Assembly (NCBI GenBank): GCA_947685225.1
Contig: CANTUV010000039.1
Location: forward strand, 31,984,001 to 32,048,000
DNA length: 64,000 bases
Origin: Garcia nutans
Lineage: Eukaryota; Streptophyta; Magnoliopsida; Malpighiales; Euphorbiaceae
Reading direction: 5' to 3'
The position numbers and the translations under genes are program-made. Of the stretch, positions 32,585 through 45,815 are shown piece after piece. The first letter of the stretch is position 1; each line of letters starts with the position of its first letter. The notes under the pieces are model-generated. The model had not been told where the DNA came from, did no database searches, and saw nothing but the letters and a program-made list of their open reading frames with translations.

Positions 32585-33414
32585 CCCATATATGCAATTA
32601 CACACTCAACAATAAAATATCTTCTTCCACTAACCAACACCTTGACTCTTCTTTGACCCATTTATATGTTATATATATCAACATATACACAACATATACC
32701 ATTCTCTCTAAACCCTAAATCCTTCCCAAAACACATATACTTTTCTTTTCTCAATTCTTTATCTTGCAATTTAAAACAACCACAATAACAACAACATACA
32801 AAACTTCTAGGGCATAAATGAGGATATTACACCTATACCCCGTATACGTACACTGTATGCTACCATGATCATAATATACATATACTGAATATGGGAATGC
32901 CACAGATTTTCTTTACATTTCAAATAAACAAATCCTCCCTTTATACAATAATATGAGCAAATTTAAACATTTAAGTTATAATATAACACAATAGATAAAA
33001 AAAAGGTTCATTCAATACGCAGCGGAAAATATAGTTATATTTACATATATAAACATCAAAATCAAAATTTTACAAAACATAAAGTTTATACATGTTTGGC
33101 AGTTCGTCTCTGATCTTTACTTCCACAATCAACACCTCAAAGTCTAGACTCGACTCAGTCTAGATGAACTCTCTGGCTCTACCCTGTCACCTGCGCGATG
33201 AACCGCAATCGCGCTAAGCCAACGGCTTAGTGGTACAAACTACAATAACAACATGCTTTAATGCAATGCCAATGTCACACATTTCAACAATTAAGACAAT
33301 ATTCACAATTGATATCTTTATATTGTTCATAACACTACATTTCATTATTCTATTCACTTGTTTCATCATTTATGAATTACATTGAAACAAAGACAAGCAT
33401 GGGCCCAAAAGACA

Positions 33415-33766
33415 CTAATATGCCATTCAACTTTCAGAGTTAATGTTTTGGTTTAATTATCACATTTATCATTATCATTATCCCAACTAGGCTTCAAGGA
33501 TTAGGCTCAACCAAGCTTCAAGGGGAACAAAGCATGCTAAGTATCAACCCAACTTGGCTTCAAGAACCAAACCCAACCTAGCTTCAAGGGTTGTAACATC
33601 TCAATTAGGCTTCAAGGACTAGACCCAACCAAGCTTCAAGGGGAGTTAAGCATGCTAAACTTCAACCCAACTTGGCTTCAAGGATCAAGCCCAACCTAAC
33701 TTCAAGAGATTGTTACTATAGGCATGCCACCAACAACAAAACTCTGAAAATGGAATAACACATTAG
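33415..33766 (-). other. Long-range stem enclosing a CTTCAAGG array, solo LTR B
   Basis: Arms 33415-33441 and 33740-33766. Four of five mismatches are G-U pairs in the sense strand. The loop has about ten repeat units, three more than in A. Confidence 0.75.
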
Positions 33767-35554
33767 ACACACAATTCATTCATTAATTCATTATCAATTT
33801 CATTTTCATTTTCTCATCATCATTTAGGCATCCATGCCTCAATCATCTCATTTGCATCATTATAGCCAACAACAATGGCTTCACATTTCATCAATAGAGT
33901 ATACATAACTAATTGCATTGGACACACATTTTAAATTCATCATCATCTAGGCGAACATGCCTCACTTATTTCATTTGAATCATTATAGTCAACCACAATG
34001 ACATCACATCTCATCATATCACAATTTACATTAAAGCAAATCATCATTAAAGTATTCATCATAACCAATTGCATTACACATACCTTTTTGAATGATCATC
34101 ATATCTTTCACATTATACAAATTATAACATTAGTTAAATAGTAATAACAATATAGTAGATTACTTAACACATTTATAACCAAATGTGTTAAGTCTCAAAA
34201 TCATATAATTGAATGCAACTATGTAAGTTTGTACTTACCTCAAGAGCAATTCACACCAACCTATACACTTCTTCTTCCAAGAATCCTCAACACTTAGGTT
34301 AGGGCAACTCAACCTCTTCACAACCTAAACCAAAGGTAATCATACACACTCACTTAGAGATACATATAAGATAATAAAGCTAAGAACCAACTAGGGAAAA
34401 CTCCAAACATGACACGCTCAACAACACAGGCGTGTCCCTGACTGTGCCCTAACTCCACAACACAGAAGCTTTGACACGCTCAGAACCACGGGCGTGTCAC
34501 TAAACGTGTAATACATTCTGTCTCACAGAAACATTGACACGTCTAACAACACGGGCGTGCTCATTGCCGTGTCAATCCTTCACCCACACAGTATCTATGA
34601 CATGCTCAGTGACATGGGCTTGTCACTGCTCTTGTCACTCATCCAGTAAATAGAACCATTGACACCCAAAGACCTGGCCGTGCTCACGGGCGTGTCAGGC
34701 CAAAAATGCAAATTCCGGCAACAATAACAACATATCCAACAAACCACTTACTTCCACCATTTTCCACTTCAAACAAATTTAATTAAACACACCCATAAAC
34801 CATAATAACTTACAAAAACACCCAAAACAACTCAAACATACATCAAACACAAATCATAATCATCACCACAAACTCAAAACACAACCACAACACTTTCTCT
34901 TCTAACAAACTTACTCTTTCCTTCAATCCAACTCCAAAATCCAAAACCAATTGAACCAAACACTCTTAAACACACCACAATCAAACAAACACATACTATC
35001 CACAATCTCAGCTCACAAACTCAAAGAAAATCAAAGAATGAAGTGGAAAACTTACCAAAGATGAAGAAACTCTTAAATTTCCAACTTGATCACTTGAAAA
35101 CTTCCTTCAATCTTGAGCTTGGAAAACAAAATTCTCTTTCTCTCTTGCTTCTTTGATAGCCGGCCAAAAGAAAAGAAAAGAAAAGAGAAGGAAAGAAAAG
35201 AAATGAAGATGCACGAAGAAGAAAGAAACAAGAAGAAAAGAAAGAAAGCAAAGTCAAACTCTTAATAACTTTCTCCTTAAAACCCTCTCCTCCAAGCAAT
35301 TAATATTAAAATACTCAAAATATCTCCATCCACTTCCACTCACTCCAATTCCACTTAATTAATTAAAATCAATTAATTACTCTTCTTTTGACCATATATT
35401 AATTTGACTTGTATATGTTGTATATATCTATATATATGCAACATATACACATCTCTCTTTACTTCTTTTTCTCTTTCCAATATAACATATACATTAAATC
35501 CAAATACAACAATAATTATTCCAAAACTTTTAGGGTATACTTTGGGATATTACA

Positions 35555-36750
35555 AATGTCATTGGGCATGTCAAAGCTTCTGTAAGATGGGCAAACGACA
35601 TGGTCATTGACACGCCCATTTTGTTAGGCATGTCACTTGAAGAATTTGCCCAAAATAGCTCTTTTCCTTATCTGTCATCCGTTATTCTGACCTAAATGAC
35701 TATAAGGCCTCAAAGTGTAAAAGATTTTTGAAATCAACCTTAATAAGTAGTGTAATAAATTTTAAATATATGATAAATATGTGTAATACCAAGTGTTGAT
35801 CAAATAATTGTGCCATTGAAGTGATATACATAATTCAATGTTAATTAAAAACTAATGAATTACCCAAAGCATACTAATTTTAGATCTAGATTAAGATTGA
35901 ATGGCTAGCCAGAGGGAGGATATCCATAGTTTTAGTGGGTAAATAGTGCCATTAATGGACATATTGTGTCATCAGTGACAATGGGCATATTTGCCATTAT
36001 ACATTCTTGAGATTTGGCATTAAAATTGCTACAATGACCCATTATCCAAACCTATGATCTGAGTTCAGTATGTATGGGCGTATTTAATGAAGTTATCTAT
36101 ATTGAAAATAATGTGTTATATAGTTGTAGTTAAATAAACAGATTCTGAATTTAAACATGTTTAGTATTTTAAGTTTCACTGAATTTATTAATTTCTTTAT
36201 TTAATGTTTTAAAAGTGATACTTTCCACTGTTTCTAATGGGTCACGATATTTTATGCATAGTTCTATTCCCTTTAAATTTTCTCGCATATTGCAAATACA
36301 TAAGCACCACTAAGCTTTGCTTAGCATGTTAGAGTTGTTTTCTGATGCACAGATCAAATAAGAAGAGTTGAGACTGCAGAGTGATAGGTGTACGTTTCAA
36401 ATCAACCACATCACAAAGGTTCAAAGAGCAATATTTTAAATATTGTATTTTGTATAGTTCACATGGCAATACTTTATAATTTTGTATGACCATTGTATAA
36501 GCTTGAGAGTAGTAAGAGAATTATAATAATGTTTACAATGTAAGTTAACAATAGGAGTTCTTTGTAAATTAAACAAATATATGTTTGTAATATAGGCATG
36601 ATCACGATATTTCTTTAAAAGTTTAATAACTGCGTTAATGTATAGAAACATTTTGGCTTTATTTACTATATTACATATGCAGGCAAGTGTGAGTATTTAG
36701 GTGACATCACTTATGTAGTCAAGTGTATAGACTATGTAGGGGGTGTTACA
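35555..36750 (+). repeat. LTR fragment C, right piece
   Basis: It begins with AATGT, the right duplication of B, and ends GGGGGTGTTACA like other plus-oriented chromovirus LTRs. It has a hairpin CTAAGC/GCTTAG at 36310-36324 and GACACGCCC-type motifs near 35605. It is strongly diverged from J. After 36750, D's 3' LTR resumes. Confidence 0.65.
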
Positions 36751-38557
36751 ATATCGAATTGAGACCTTTCCAATTCGATATGGGACTCCCACATTGAATT
36801 GGGAAGCCCATATTGATTGGGACTCCCATATTGAATTTGGCATGGAAACTGATTTAGTGGACTCCATATCGAATTAGGGCAATCCTAATTCAATATGGAG
36901 CTTATGCATTTTTATTCCATATCGGTTTAGAAGAATTTGAGTCCGACATGCTCCCAGTTTTGGTCAAATTAAAATCAATCTAATTCGATATGCCTTAGGA
37001 ATCCATTTTTAAAAAGGGAAGTTTTAAAAAGTTTAACGTAATATACTTTTCTATAAAAATAGGTTTAAGAAGAGAAGAGGAAAAGCAACCTCCAACACTA
37101 TCGAAGTATCACACAGTAACTAAACAATTATCAAACAGAAAATGAAAAGCGATCTAATACAGAGAAAGCATTATCAAATAAGGCAGTAGCTACTATCTTG
37201 GCTTTGTTCAACTGAGATTATACAACTGGTGCAAACACAAAGCTTAAAACAATGTAAAATATCGGTGGAACCAACAAACTGAGTTTTGAAATTCCTTATC
37301 TTATCTGTTTTAAAATTCCAGTAGTTCATCTATTGTTATTTTATTGAATCATTTCACTTTGTTCTTCTATTCTTTTTCTATAAAATATCCAGTAAAATGT
37401 TTTGAAAATCTATATCTATAAAACTTATTTTGAATGTCCAGTAACCTACTTTATCCATGGTAGCTTATTTAATTTTGATTCAATATTACAGTAACCTTAA
37501 TTCAAATATCACAGTAGCAGTAGCAGTAGCAATAGCAATTGATTTCAAGCAATATTAATTTGAATTAAAACATAATCTAAAGATCCAAAATTTATAAATA
37601 TAGTTACAAAAATACTATTTTCTAAAAACCAAAGCCCTAGTTCCATTCTTTAGAACCAAAACCCTTGTTTTTAAATTAAAATCCTAAAAATCCTAATCTT
37701 ATTTTCTTAAACCCTAAAAACCCTAATCTTGTTTTCCTAAACCCTAAAAACCCTAATTTAGTTATACAAGTTCTAAAACCCTAATTTTATCCAAGAAACC
37801 CTAATCTAAGATGTAAACTCTAAATTTGTATATTTATTACTTTATTTAAGTTTAGAGTTTAGATGTGATTATTTTATGTCTTGCATGGATGATTTATTAA
37901 TATTTTATTTTTATGAATGATTTGTTTTTATTTTACTCATGGTGAATGATTGAATGATTTAGTTTGATTAAATATTTAAGTTTTAAAGATGAAAGAGGTA
38001 TGTTTTCACATTGTGGGTACCTCATTTGTTAAAGTTAAATGTAATTTTATTTACTTTAAGTTTTGGATTAATGTAAAGGGCATGTTTCCACCAAATGGTG
38101 GGTGCACTATCTTATTTATTTTATTTTTGAACATTGGGCATTGTAAAAGGCATGTTTTCATCTATGAATGGGTGCCTGTTTTGTTTGTTTCATTTTAATA
38201 AAGTGATGGATGTTTATTTATTTTGATAATTGCATGTATTATGGATAATATTATAATATTTAAGAATTCAATAATATTTAGACCTAAAAAGAAGGCCGAT
38301 TCCAATGAACCGGGCGTTATGGAATGCTGGGTCATTCTCACCTTCCCCATATGTACCCAACTTTTCAAACCCAATAGGGGGTTGGAGATTTCTTAGAAAT
38401 TAAGTTATCCACCCCTTTTTTTCTTCCTGGCCAGTCTGGGTGGCGACTCCATTTTTTTTTGGGTTTAGGCCCTTGTTCTCTAAGGCCCTGAGCCTAACAG
38501 TGCTGAAGTCGTAAGAACCATTCCACATGGGAGTGAGGGTGAAAATCCTCACTCACA
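36751..38557 (+). repeat. 3' LTR of element D, right piece
   Basis: It parallels D's 5' LTR from about 3925 to its end, with the palindrome CCATATCGAATTAGG near 36873, telobox-like cluster (37640-37800) and terminal CTCACA. It keeps three hairpin modules at 37995-38023, 38078-38107 and 38149-38176. The frame at 37989-38198 is formed by these modules and is not a gene. Confidence 0.85.
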
Positions 38558-40410
38558 ATCTGCAAAATAGAACACAAAGACAAATAAATAAAAATCCAAA
38601 GGATGGATACCCTATAGCGAAGAACCATTGAGTATCAACATTCAACAGTTGAACGTCTCTAATATCTCAACGAACTATTAGGTAACTCTACTAACCCAAT
38701 TGGTTCATCAAGCAACTTTGATATCTAGATGAAATGACCAAGCAACTCTAATATCTTGGTAGATCAAAACAGTCATCGAGCGACTCCAATATCCTGATGA
38801 AAACCACCAAGCGACTCTAATATCTTGATGCAAACCACTAAGTGACTCTAATATCTTGGTAAATTAACAGTCATTGAGCGTATCTAATATCTCAATGAAA
38901 ACCATCAAGTGACTCTAATATCTTGATGAACACTACCAAGTGATTCTAATATCTTGGTTGGATAGTGAGCGACTCTAATATCTCACAATGGACAAACTCG
39001 GATACTTCAATAAATCTTGGAAAACCATATGCCTTGGTAGAAATGGATCTTCATGTTGATTCTTAGGAATAGACCTCTGTCTTGCATCGACTCCAACTCT
39101 TCTAGCTAGACTGACCTTCTGTCATTTATATCTTCATTCATTTGAGAGTTCTAGCTTTCTTCTAGCCATCATTTGAATCTTCATTCATTTCAGAGTGTTG
39201 GCTTTCTTCTAGCCACTTGTTTGAATCTTAATTCATTTGAGAGTTCTGGCTTTCTTTTAGCCATCAACTTCAGCTCTTCTAGCTTAATTGACCTTCTCTC
39301 AATTGAGAGTTTTGGCTTTCTTCTAGCCATTAACTTAAGCTCTTCTAGCTTGATTGACCTTCTATTATTTGGGAGTTCTAGATTTCTTCTAGCCACTTGT
39401 TCCATTCTTCAATGGATTTTGCTTTCAAGAATTCAACGATTCTTTCTATTCTATACTTTATCTTTTGCCCCCTGTGTAGGCTCAAACTAGCAATTTTTCC
39501 CCATGTGTAGGCTCTTATCAACATTTCTGCTATCATGCAACTCTTCCTTCTTTCATAATAGGATTGGATCTCTCTTAAGAAATGGGCCTTTCATGGCCCT
39601 TGGTGCCATGTTTGCTTCTCATTGTTTCATAAAGTATCAATTTTTAATTGTGACAATGAATAGGCAACACAAGAAAACCAAAATGTAATGTGATATGCTC
39701 ACGTATGCATGTATGCATGATATGTATGAATGATACTCACAGTAATTATACTGACTCACAATATGAGGTGATAGGCCATAGGACACTCGTTAGCACCTTC
39801 GAGATGTTCATTTAAGCCTTGCATTGGGACATCAGAAGATGTCACTTCTATGGCTTCATCTTTAAGATATGAAAAACATGAGTAGTGGGGGCCTAAGTAG
39901 AATAGTCAAAGACATAAGAGACTTCTATTTTAACCCATGATTCAACACATTGGTTGGTAACTTCTTCATAACCTCATAAATATTTCTTTCATTAGCCTAC
40001 CTTTGCCTAATGTGTCTTTTAAAGTTCAATAATACAACATATTCCTTAATCTTGAAGGCTCATGTGATCGAAAAACACTATTTTTTTTAAAATTTAATTT
40101 TGAAACCAAATGTTGGCTTTGTTAAATCAGTGTCAATATACCTCAGGACTTAGTCTTTCAAATTAACACATCTATAACATCATTACCCTAGTTACCGTAC
40201 TAAATTCGGGAATCATATCCATTTGTGTAAGAGCTGTTACACTTCATATAAGCACGTACACATTACTTGGTCAAAAGCATCATTGGGTTTAAATATTGTC
40301 TATCTCATATGCATACTTTTTTTAAACAATCTCCACTAATAGACTTTACCTACCAAAAGAGATCAACGGGTCTTTAAAAAGATTGAAATGTGGTCTATAA
40401 GGGATATGAG
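38558..40410 (-). mobile_element. Element E internal region, right piece, with minisatellites
   Basis: After the right ATCTG of D, the minus strand matches D's 3' noncoding region: reversed GATATTAGAGT units (38660-39000), about five units of a 58-bp repeat with TTTGAGAGTTCTAGCTTTCT (39130-39420), then reversed counterparts of D near 9240-10000 (39680-40400). No gag or pol is reached before H begins. The frames at 39173-39490 and 39190-39405 are repeat translations. Confidence 0.7.
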
Positions 40411-41315
40411 TGTAGACCCTTAATTTTGGCCTTAGCTAGTTCGATGTTAATTAAAGAAAGGCCTAAGTCATAATCGATCCATTCTTAATAAGCTTAAACC
40501 TATTTTAAGCTTTTGATTAGATTGGTACAATTCTCTAAGGCCTAAAATAATTACGGTTTGATTTTTAAAGCCTAGAAACTGCCTAAAAACAAAATTTGGT
40601 TCGATATAAATCATACCATATTGAATTGGGCCTGCCCAATTTGATATGGATGGTCCATATTGAATTAGGCATTGACCAATTTGATATGGACCATGTCCAT
40701 GTCAAATTAGGATTGCCAATTTGATATGGACTTTGACCATGTCGGATTAAAATTGTTTTAATCTGACATGGTCACAATTTCTCTCGAATTAAACACGTTC
40801 TAATTTGATATGCTTAAGGGAAACCGTTTCTAAATAGGAAATTAAAGGCTCAGTCATGGGGCTTTAACCTAATGTATTTACTATAAATATAGGAGGAAAA
40901 GAACAGAGAAAGGATTAGCAACACCTTAATGAACACAGAGCAACGAAGCAATTAGCAACGACTATCAAACAGGAAAAAATAGCCATCAAACACGGAGAGA
41001 ATATTATCAAACAAGGCAGTAGCTACTGTTTTGATTTCATTCAACCAAGAAGTGCAAGATTGGTGCAAGAAAAAGTTTGGATCAACATTTAATTATTTGT
41101 GGAATCAACAAATGAAGGTACGTCCTCTAAACTAAATTCATTTAAACTCAGCATAAGAAGTTTTGATGATGTTTCATTATATTGATCATATTTATTCTCC
41201 ATCCAAAATAGTTCCAGTAACTTAGACATATTCAATTTATGTTCATCAATACATAATCATTAGTTTAAACACGTACAGTAGCCATATTCCATACAAATAT
41301 TTATAAAAAATCAAG
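40411..41315 (+). repeat. Tat-like LTR fragment H (5' part)
   Basis: It starts TGTAGACCCTTAATTTTGG and follows the Tat-like LTR through the dyad-rich U3 and a TATA-like CTATAAATATAGG (40880-40893) into the leader. At 41315 it meets the reversed LTR I. The rest of H is not found. Confidence 0.7.
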
Positions 41316-43103
41316 TGTGAGCGGGGATTTTCGCCCCCTTCCCATGTGAAATGGTTCTTGTGACTTCAGCACTATTAGGCTCAGGGCCTTAGAGAACACA
41401 GGCTTAAACCTGGAGAAAATGAAGTCACCGTTCGGATGGGTTGGGAAAAAGAAAGGGGTGGATAACTCGATTCCTAAGGAATCTTCAACCCCCTAATGGT
41501 TTCAGAAAGTTAAGTACGTATGGGGAAGGTGAGAATACCCAAGCACCCCCATAACACGCGGTTTATTAGAATCGGCCCCTTTTTAGGTCTAAATATTATT
41601 AAATTCTCAAATATTATAGCATCATCCATATTACACACAAATTAAAAGAAATAAACATTCATCATTTTATTAAAATGAAACAAACAAAACAGGCACCCGT
41701 CCATGGATGGAAACATGCCTTTACAAATGTCCAATGTCCAAAAAGAAAACAAAATAAATAAATAAAATGGGACACCTACTATAAGTGGAAACGTGTCCCT
41801 TACATTAGTCCCAATACTTAAAATGAATTACATCGAGCTTAATTAATGAGGTACCCACAAAGTGGAAATATACCTCTTACAATTCTTGAAACCAAGATAA
41901 ACCAATAAAAATATTCAACCAAATAAATTAAATCATTCAAACATTCACAATAATTGAAAGTAATTCATTCAAAAATAATCCATCCATTATAACATAATTA
42001 AGATCAATATATAATGATACAAATTAAGATAAAAATATGTAAGGTTGGATTTTAAATTACTATTAATGGCTAAATATGCATACTAGGGTTTACACTTAAA
42101 GAATGGAAGTCTTAGACTAGGGTTTTGGAATCACTGGAATTAGGGTTTTTACTTTTAGAAACTTGGTTTTAGGGTTTTAGATTATGACTACTTTAATGAA
42201 ATAGGATTAGGGTTTTAATTATTTAGAAATCAGGGTTTAGGAAATTAGGGTTTATGAAATTAGGTTACTGGTTTTACAGATTTAAATTTAGGAGTTTTGG
42301 GTTTGGGAAATTATGTTACTGGTTATTGTGGTTAGGGTTTTTGATTTTCGTATATTAGGGTTTTACATAATTGGATTTAAATAAATGTTAGGGTTTTTAT
42401 ATTTTATGAACATGCGATAGTGGTTTTAGTAATTAAACTACTAGATTAAAATAACAATAAAAAATCAATCAAAATGTTTAAACAACTGTACGTTTAAAAA
42501 AGTTAAGTTTAGAAGACAAGACCTGCGTTGAAGACTCCACCAAATTAAGTAGGTTGATCCAAGCTGCTATCTATACCAAATTGAAATTCTTGCCTAGCAA
42601 AAACCAAGACAGTAGCCACTGCCTTGTTTTATAAATTTGATAGTCTTTTATGTTTGATGGTTGCTTTCTCTGTTTTGATAATCCTTCTTAATTGGTAATG
42701 CTTGGTTGCTTTGTGTTGATTGTTAACGGTTGTTAATCATTCAATACTGCTTTTAATCACATATTTATAGGCAAAAACCATCACTTAACCCTTATATTGC
42801 TTAATATGAGTTTTAAACGAATTATAGCTTGATTAGGCAATTAAATTGCCTGGTCAAAATCGATATGAGGCTAGCTCATATCTATTTAGATGTCCAAATC
42901 AATATGAGTTGGCCTCATATTGATTTGGGATGCCCAAATCGATATGAGCCATGACTCACATTGATTTGAACCATCCTGACTTAAACCTATCCAAAATTAT
43001 TAATTTTTTAGGCATAACTTTTTTTCACAATTTTAATATGGGATTTATAAACTCGAACTAGTTTAATTTCAACTTTTAAAATTAGGTTTAGGTCCTTTAA
43101 AAT
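41316..43103 (-). repeat. Tat-like LTR I, minus orientation
   Basis: It begins TGTGAGCGGGGATTTTCGCC, the reverse of the LTR end. In reverse it has three hairpin modules (41692-41719, 41769-41799, 41848-41876), a telobox-like cluster (42080-42400) and diverged U3 dyads (42840-42970). Solo LTR J splits it at AAAAT, and a short piece appears to continue at 45771 to about 45815 before chromovirus G. Confidence 0.7.
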
Positions 43104-43346
43104 TGTAATATCTTGATTTTTGATGTACTTTAGAATAGTAAAAACGGGAGAGCATATAGGTGCAAAGGGTAGAGAAAATATTAGATTGATGTTTTTGATG
43201 AATGTTATATATGTACTATATATATTTTTGAGATACATAAGAAGGATAAATAAAATATATAAGACATATACATATACCTAACATATATTACACATATGCA
43301 TGAGGTATATATTGGTGGTGGGAAAGCTGATTTTAATCATTTAATT

Positions 43347-43429
<83 letters not shown>

Positions 43430-45765
43430 GGGAAATTAAAAAGTCAAAGAAAGGAAAAAGATGAGTGGTGGAGAATTTAAGTGGAAATTTTATATAATAT
43501 TTTATTTATATAAGGATAAGGATGGGTAAAGAGAAGACAAGTGTTCTTCTTCTTCTTCAACGTGAGATAGAGAGAGAGAGGGGAAGAGTGAACTTTTCAT
43601 GCTACATGAGCTTCAAAAGGGATTAAAGAAAATAGTCAAGATTTGGCAAGTAATTCAAGTAAATACCTTCTTCTTGAACTTATTCTATGGATTTTATGTA
43701 TATATGTATGATATAGTTAGTGAGAGAAAGTGATGATTAATTGAATAATATTATGATAATGATATATTGATGTATATATATATGTTGAATTAATACATAG
43801 ATAAAGAAAATATGATTAGATGTTGGGGATAATAATGAGTAGTTGGAATTGAGGAAAAGAGCAAGGGTTTGGTAAAGTTGAGTTGGGGATTGAATGAATT
43901 GATATATGGATGATGGTATGAATAAAATATATGATTATTGTTATTATGATTTTGTGTTTAGATTAACAAGAAATAAGTAAAGAAGATTAAGCTTGGGAAT
44001 AACCAAAGATTTGTATGTATAACTTCTTTGGTTTGTATATATGATCTTGAGTTTATATATATGATTTTGAGATTGTGCATATTTGATTTAACATGGGTTG
44101 GAGTTGTTATGTGATATGTTAGTATTGTATTGATGAAATGGAGTGAAAGAGTGTTTTTGTGTTGTCATGGGCGTACCCAGAGGTTTAGCCTGACACGCCA
44201 ATGACACACCCATGTCCCTGGGCATGTCGTAGTCACTGTGATATAGAATTAAAGACACGTGCCGTGACATGCCCATGTCTCTAGGCGTATAATAGCTACT
44301 GAAAGGCAGTATAATTGACATGGCCATTAACATGCCCATGTTGTTGGGCATGTCAAAGTTTCTATAAAGGCAGAATGAATGACACGGGCAGTGACACACC
44401 CATGTCTCTGGGCGTGTCGTAGCAACTATAAGGTAGTATTAAGGACACGAGTAGTGACACACCCATATCCCCGGGCGTGTCAAAGTTGTAGAAGTTGAGT
44501 GTGCACTTGAAGAATTATGAGAAAATATGTTAATTATGCTACATATTGGTATGTTGATGAGTCATATGGTGAGTGTGGCTCATGCTTGCATTATGAAAGT
44601 ATAAAATGGGAAAATGTGGTTAGATGTCAAGTGTGAATTATAAATGAATAATGATATGATATGATATTGAAATGTATGAATGAAATGATATGACATTGAA
44701 ATGATGATATGATATTGAAATGAATGAGAAAAAAATGAGAAAAGAAGCGATGTGCCTAGTTAAATGTGAGAAAATGTGAAAGAAATGGAAGATGAGCATT
44801 AATAATGCATATGACCTATGTATGAATGATGCGAACTGGTAATGTGATGTGATCAAGAATGGTGATGATCACTGGAAAAGTATAAACTAAAGTGATGTTA
44901 TATACATGTAACCTATATCATTACTTGTCTAATTATGCTGAGATTGATTAGATATGCACGAGAGGTCCTGAGCAGAGCTAGGCCTAGAGGTGCATATGTT
45001 AATAGACCTGAGCAGAGCTAGGTCTTGACTCGAGCAGAGCTGGGTCATGTATTGAAATAATGGTAGACCTAAGCCGAGCTAGGTCTTAACCCGAGCAGAG
45101 CTGGGTCATGTGTTTGAGATGATTGTTGACTTGAGCAGAGCTAGGTCGTGTGATTGAAATTAAAATTATACCCGAGCAGAGCTGGCTCGAGAAACTGATA
45201 GTGTGATAGCTGAACTTAGTAATTGCAATGATGTGTGAAGCCAATAGTCATGTATGAATATGGAATGAGATTTTCAATAGTGTAATGATGTGTAAGTGGG
45301 ATGTGAATCCCAATATTGTATTGTGTATATTGAATCCCAATATTGTATTTGTGTATTTGTATATAAATATTGTTTATATGTATCACTAAGCTTTAAAGCT
45401 TAGCGCGGTTATGTGAATCACGCATGTAAGTAGATTGTTGATCTGAGAGTCGGATATTTGTGCCACGTGAAGATTGAGGGTGTGCCAGAGACCAACTAGA
45501 AGGTGGTGCATGCATGTAAATTTTGTTATTCTATAGTTTGACCATATGTATATGTATATAAGTAAATTTTTGGAAAGACAATGTATAAATGTATATATGT
45601 AAATAAAATGTTCTTATGTTCTTATATATATATATATGTATTTATAGAAATACGATAATGAAAGGTTTGAAAGGACTTGTAATGTAGCATTCTTATGTCT
45701 TATATGCATATTGTACATATATGGGGTATGTGTATAGTATGTATATAGGGTATGGGGGTGTTACA
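43104..45765 (+). repeat. Solo LTR J (chromovirus type)
   Basis: It runs 2662 bp from TGTAATATCTTG to GGGGGTGTTACA with AAAAT at 43099-43103 and 45766-45770. It has an (AAT)n tract, GACACG/CCCATGTC array (44180-44480), seven units like GAGCAGAGCTRGGTC (44960-45190) at the position of the CTTCAAGG array in A and B, and the hairpin CTAAGCT/AGCTTAG (45386-45403). The frames at 44088-44399 and 44638-44856 lie antisense to it and have no recognisable content. Confidence 0.88.
43350..43427. repeat. (AAT)n microsatellite
   Basis: An uninterrupted AAT run of about 26 copies lies near the 5' end of LTR J. Confidence 0.95.
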
Positions 45766-45815
45766 AAAATTATAACAGACCAAGATAGATATAAGACTGA
45801 AATGTCAATTGAAGG

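Larger units (their letters stand above)
12003..32831 (-). mobile_element. Full-length Ty3/gypsy chromovirus A (Tekay/Del-like)
   Basis: A has LTRs at 12003-14473 and 19332-32831, a polypurine tract, one long gag-pol frame and a TGGTATCAGAGC primer site. The duplication is CCTAT at 11998-12002 and 32832-32836. The 5' LTR (right side) is interrupted by CACTA element T. With T and its AAG duplication removed, both LTRs are 2471 bp; I saw three substitutions between them (TTTCC/TTACC near 12388, AGTATTC/CGTATTC near 12597, TTGG/TTAG near 12690). This implies a young insertion. The intact frame suggests competence, except that T now splits the LTR that would drive transcription. Confidence 0.95.
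19332..32831 (-). repeat. 5' LTR of element A, split by CACTA element T
   Basis: The pieces are 19332-20773 (1442 bp) and 31803-32831 (1029 bp), which sum to 2471 bp, the exact length of the 3' LTR. The break is at an AAG that is duplicated at 20771-20773 and 31800-31802. The insertion separates the promoter (TATA at 32575-32584) from the gag-pol frame by 11 kb. Confidence 0.95.
11989..35554 (-). repeat. Solo LTR B (chromovirus type), split by element A
   Basis: The first 14 bases (11989-12002, TGTAACACCCCTAT) are separated from the remaining 2718 (32837-35554, ending GGGATATTACA) by element A. AATGT flanks it at 11984-11988 and 35555-35559, so B inserted as a whole and was reduced to one LTR of about 2732 bp. 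Read in sense on the minus strand, it has the GACACG-type array (34400-34700), a stem-enclosed CTTCAAGG array (33415-33766) and the CTAAGCC/GGCTTAG hairpin (33214-33230). The 35090-35299 frame is low-complexity and is not called a gene. Confidence 0.88.
3591..38557 (+). mobile_element. Gag-only Tat-like LTR retrotransposon D (TR-GAG type), with nested insertions
   Basis: D has a 5' LTR at 3591-5487, a primer site, a decayed gag, a long noncoding region with minisatellites, a polypurine tract at 11516-11528 and a 3' LTR starting at 11529. The 3' LTR is split by the C/B/A/T nest and ends at 38557. Identical ATCTG flanks at 3586-3590 and 38558-38562 prove one insertion event. No protease, RT or integrase is seen in about 6 kb of internal DNA, so D would have depended on pol proteins from an autonomous partner. 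The gag character resembles the Tat/Ogre lineage; gag-only elements of this design are known in plants as TR-GAG. Confidence 0.85.
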
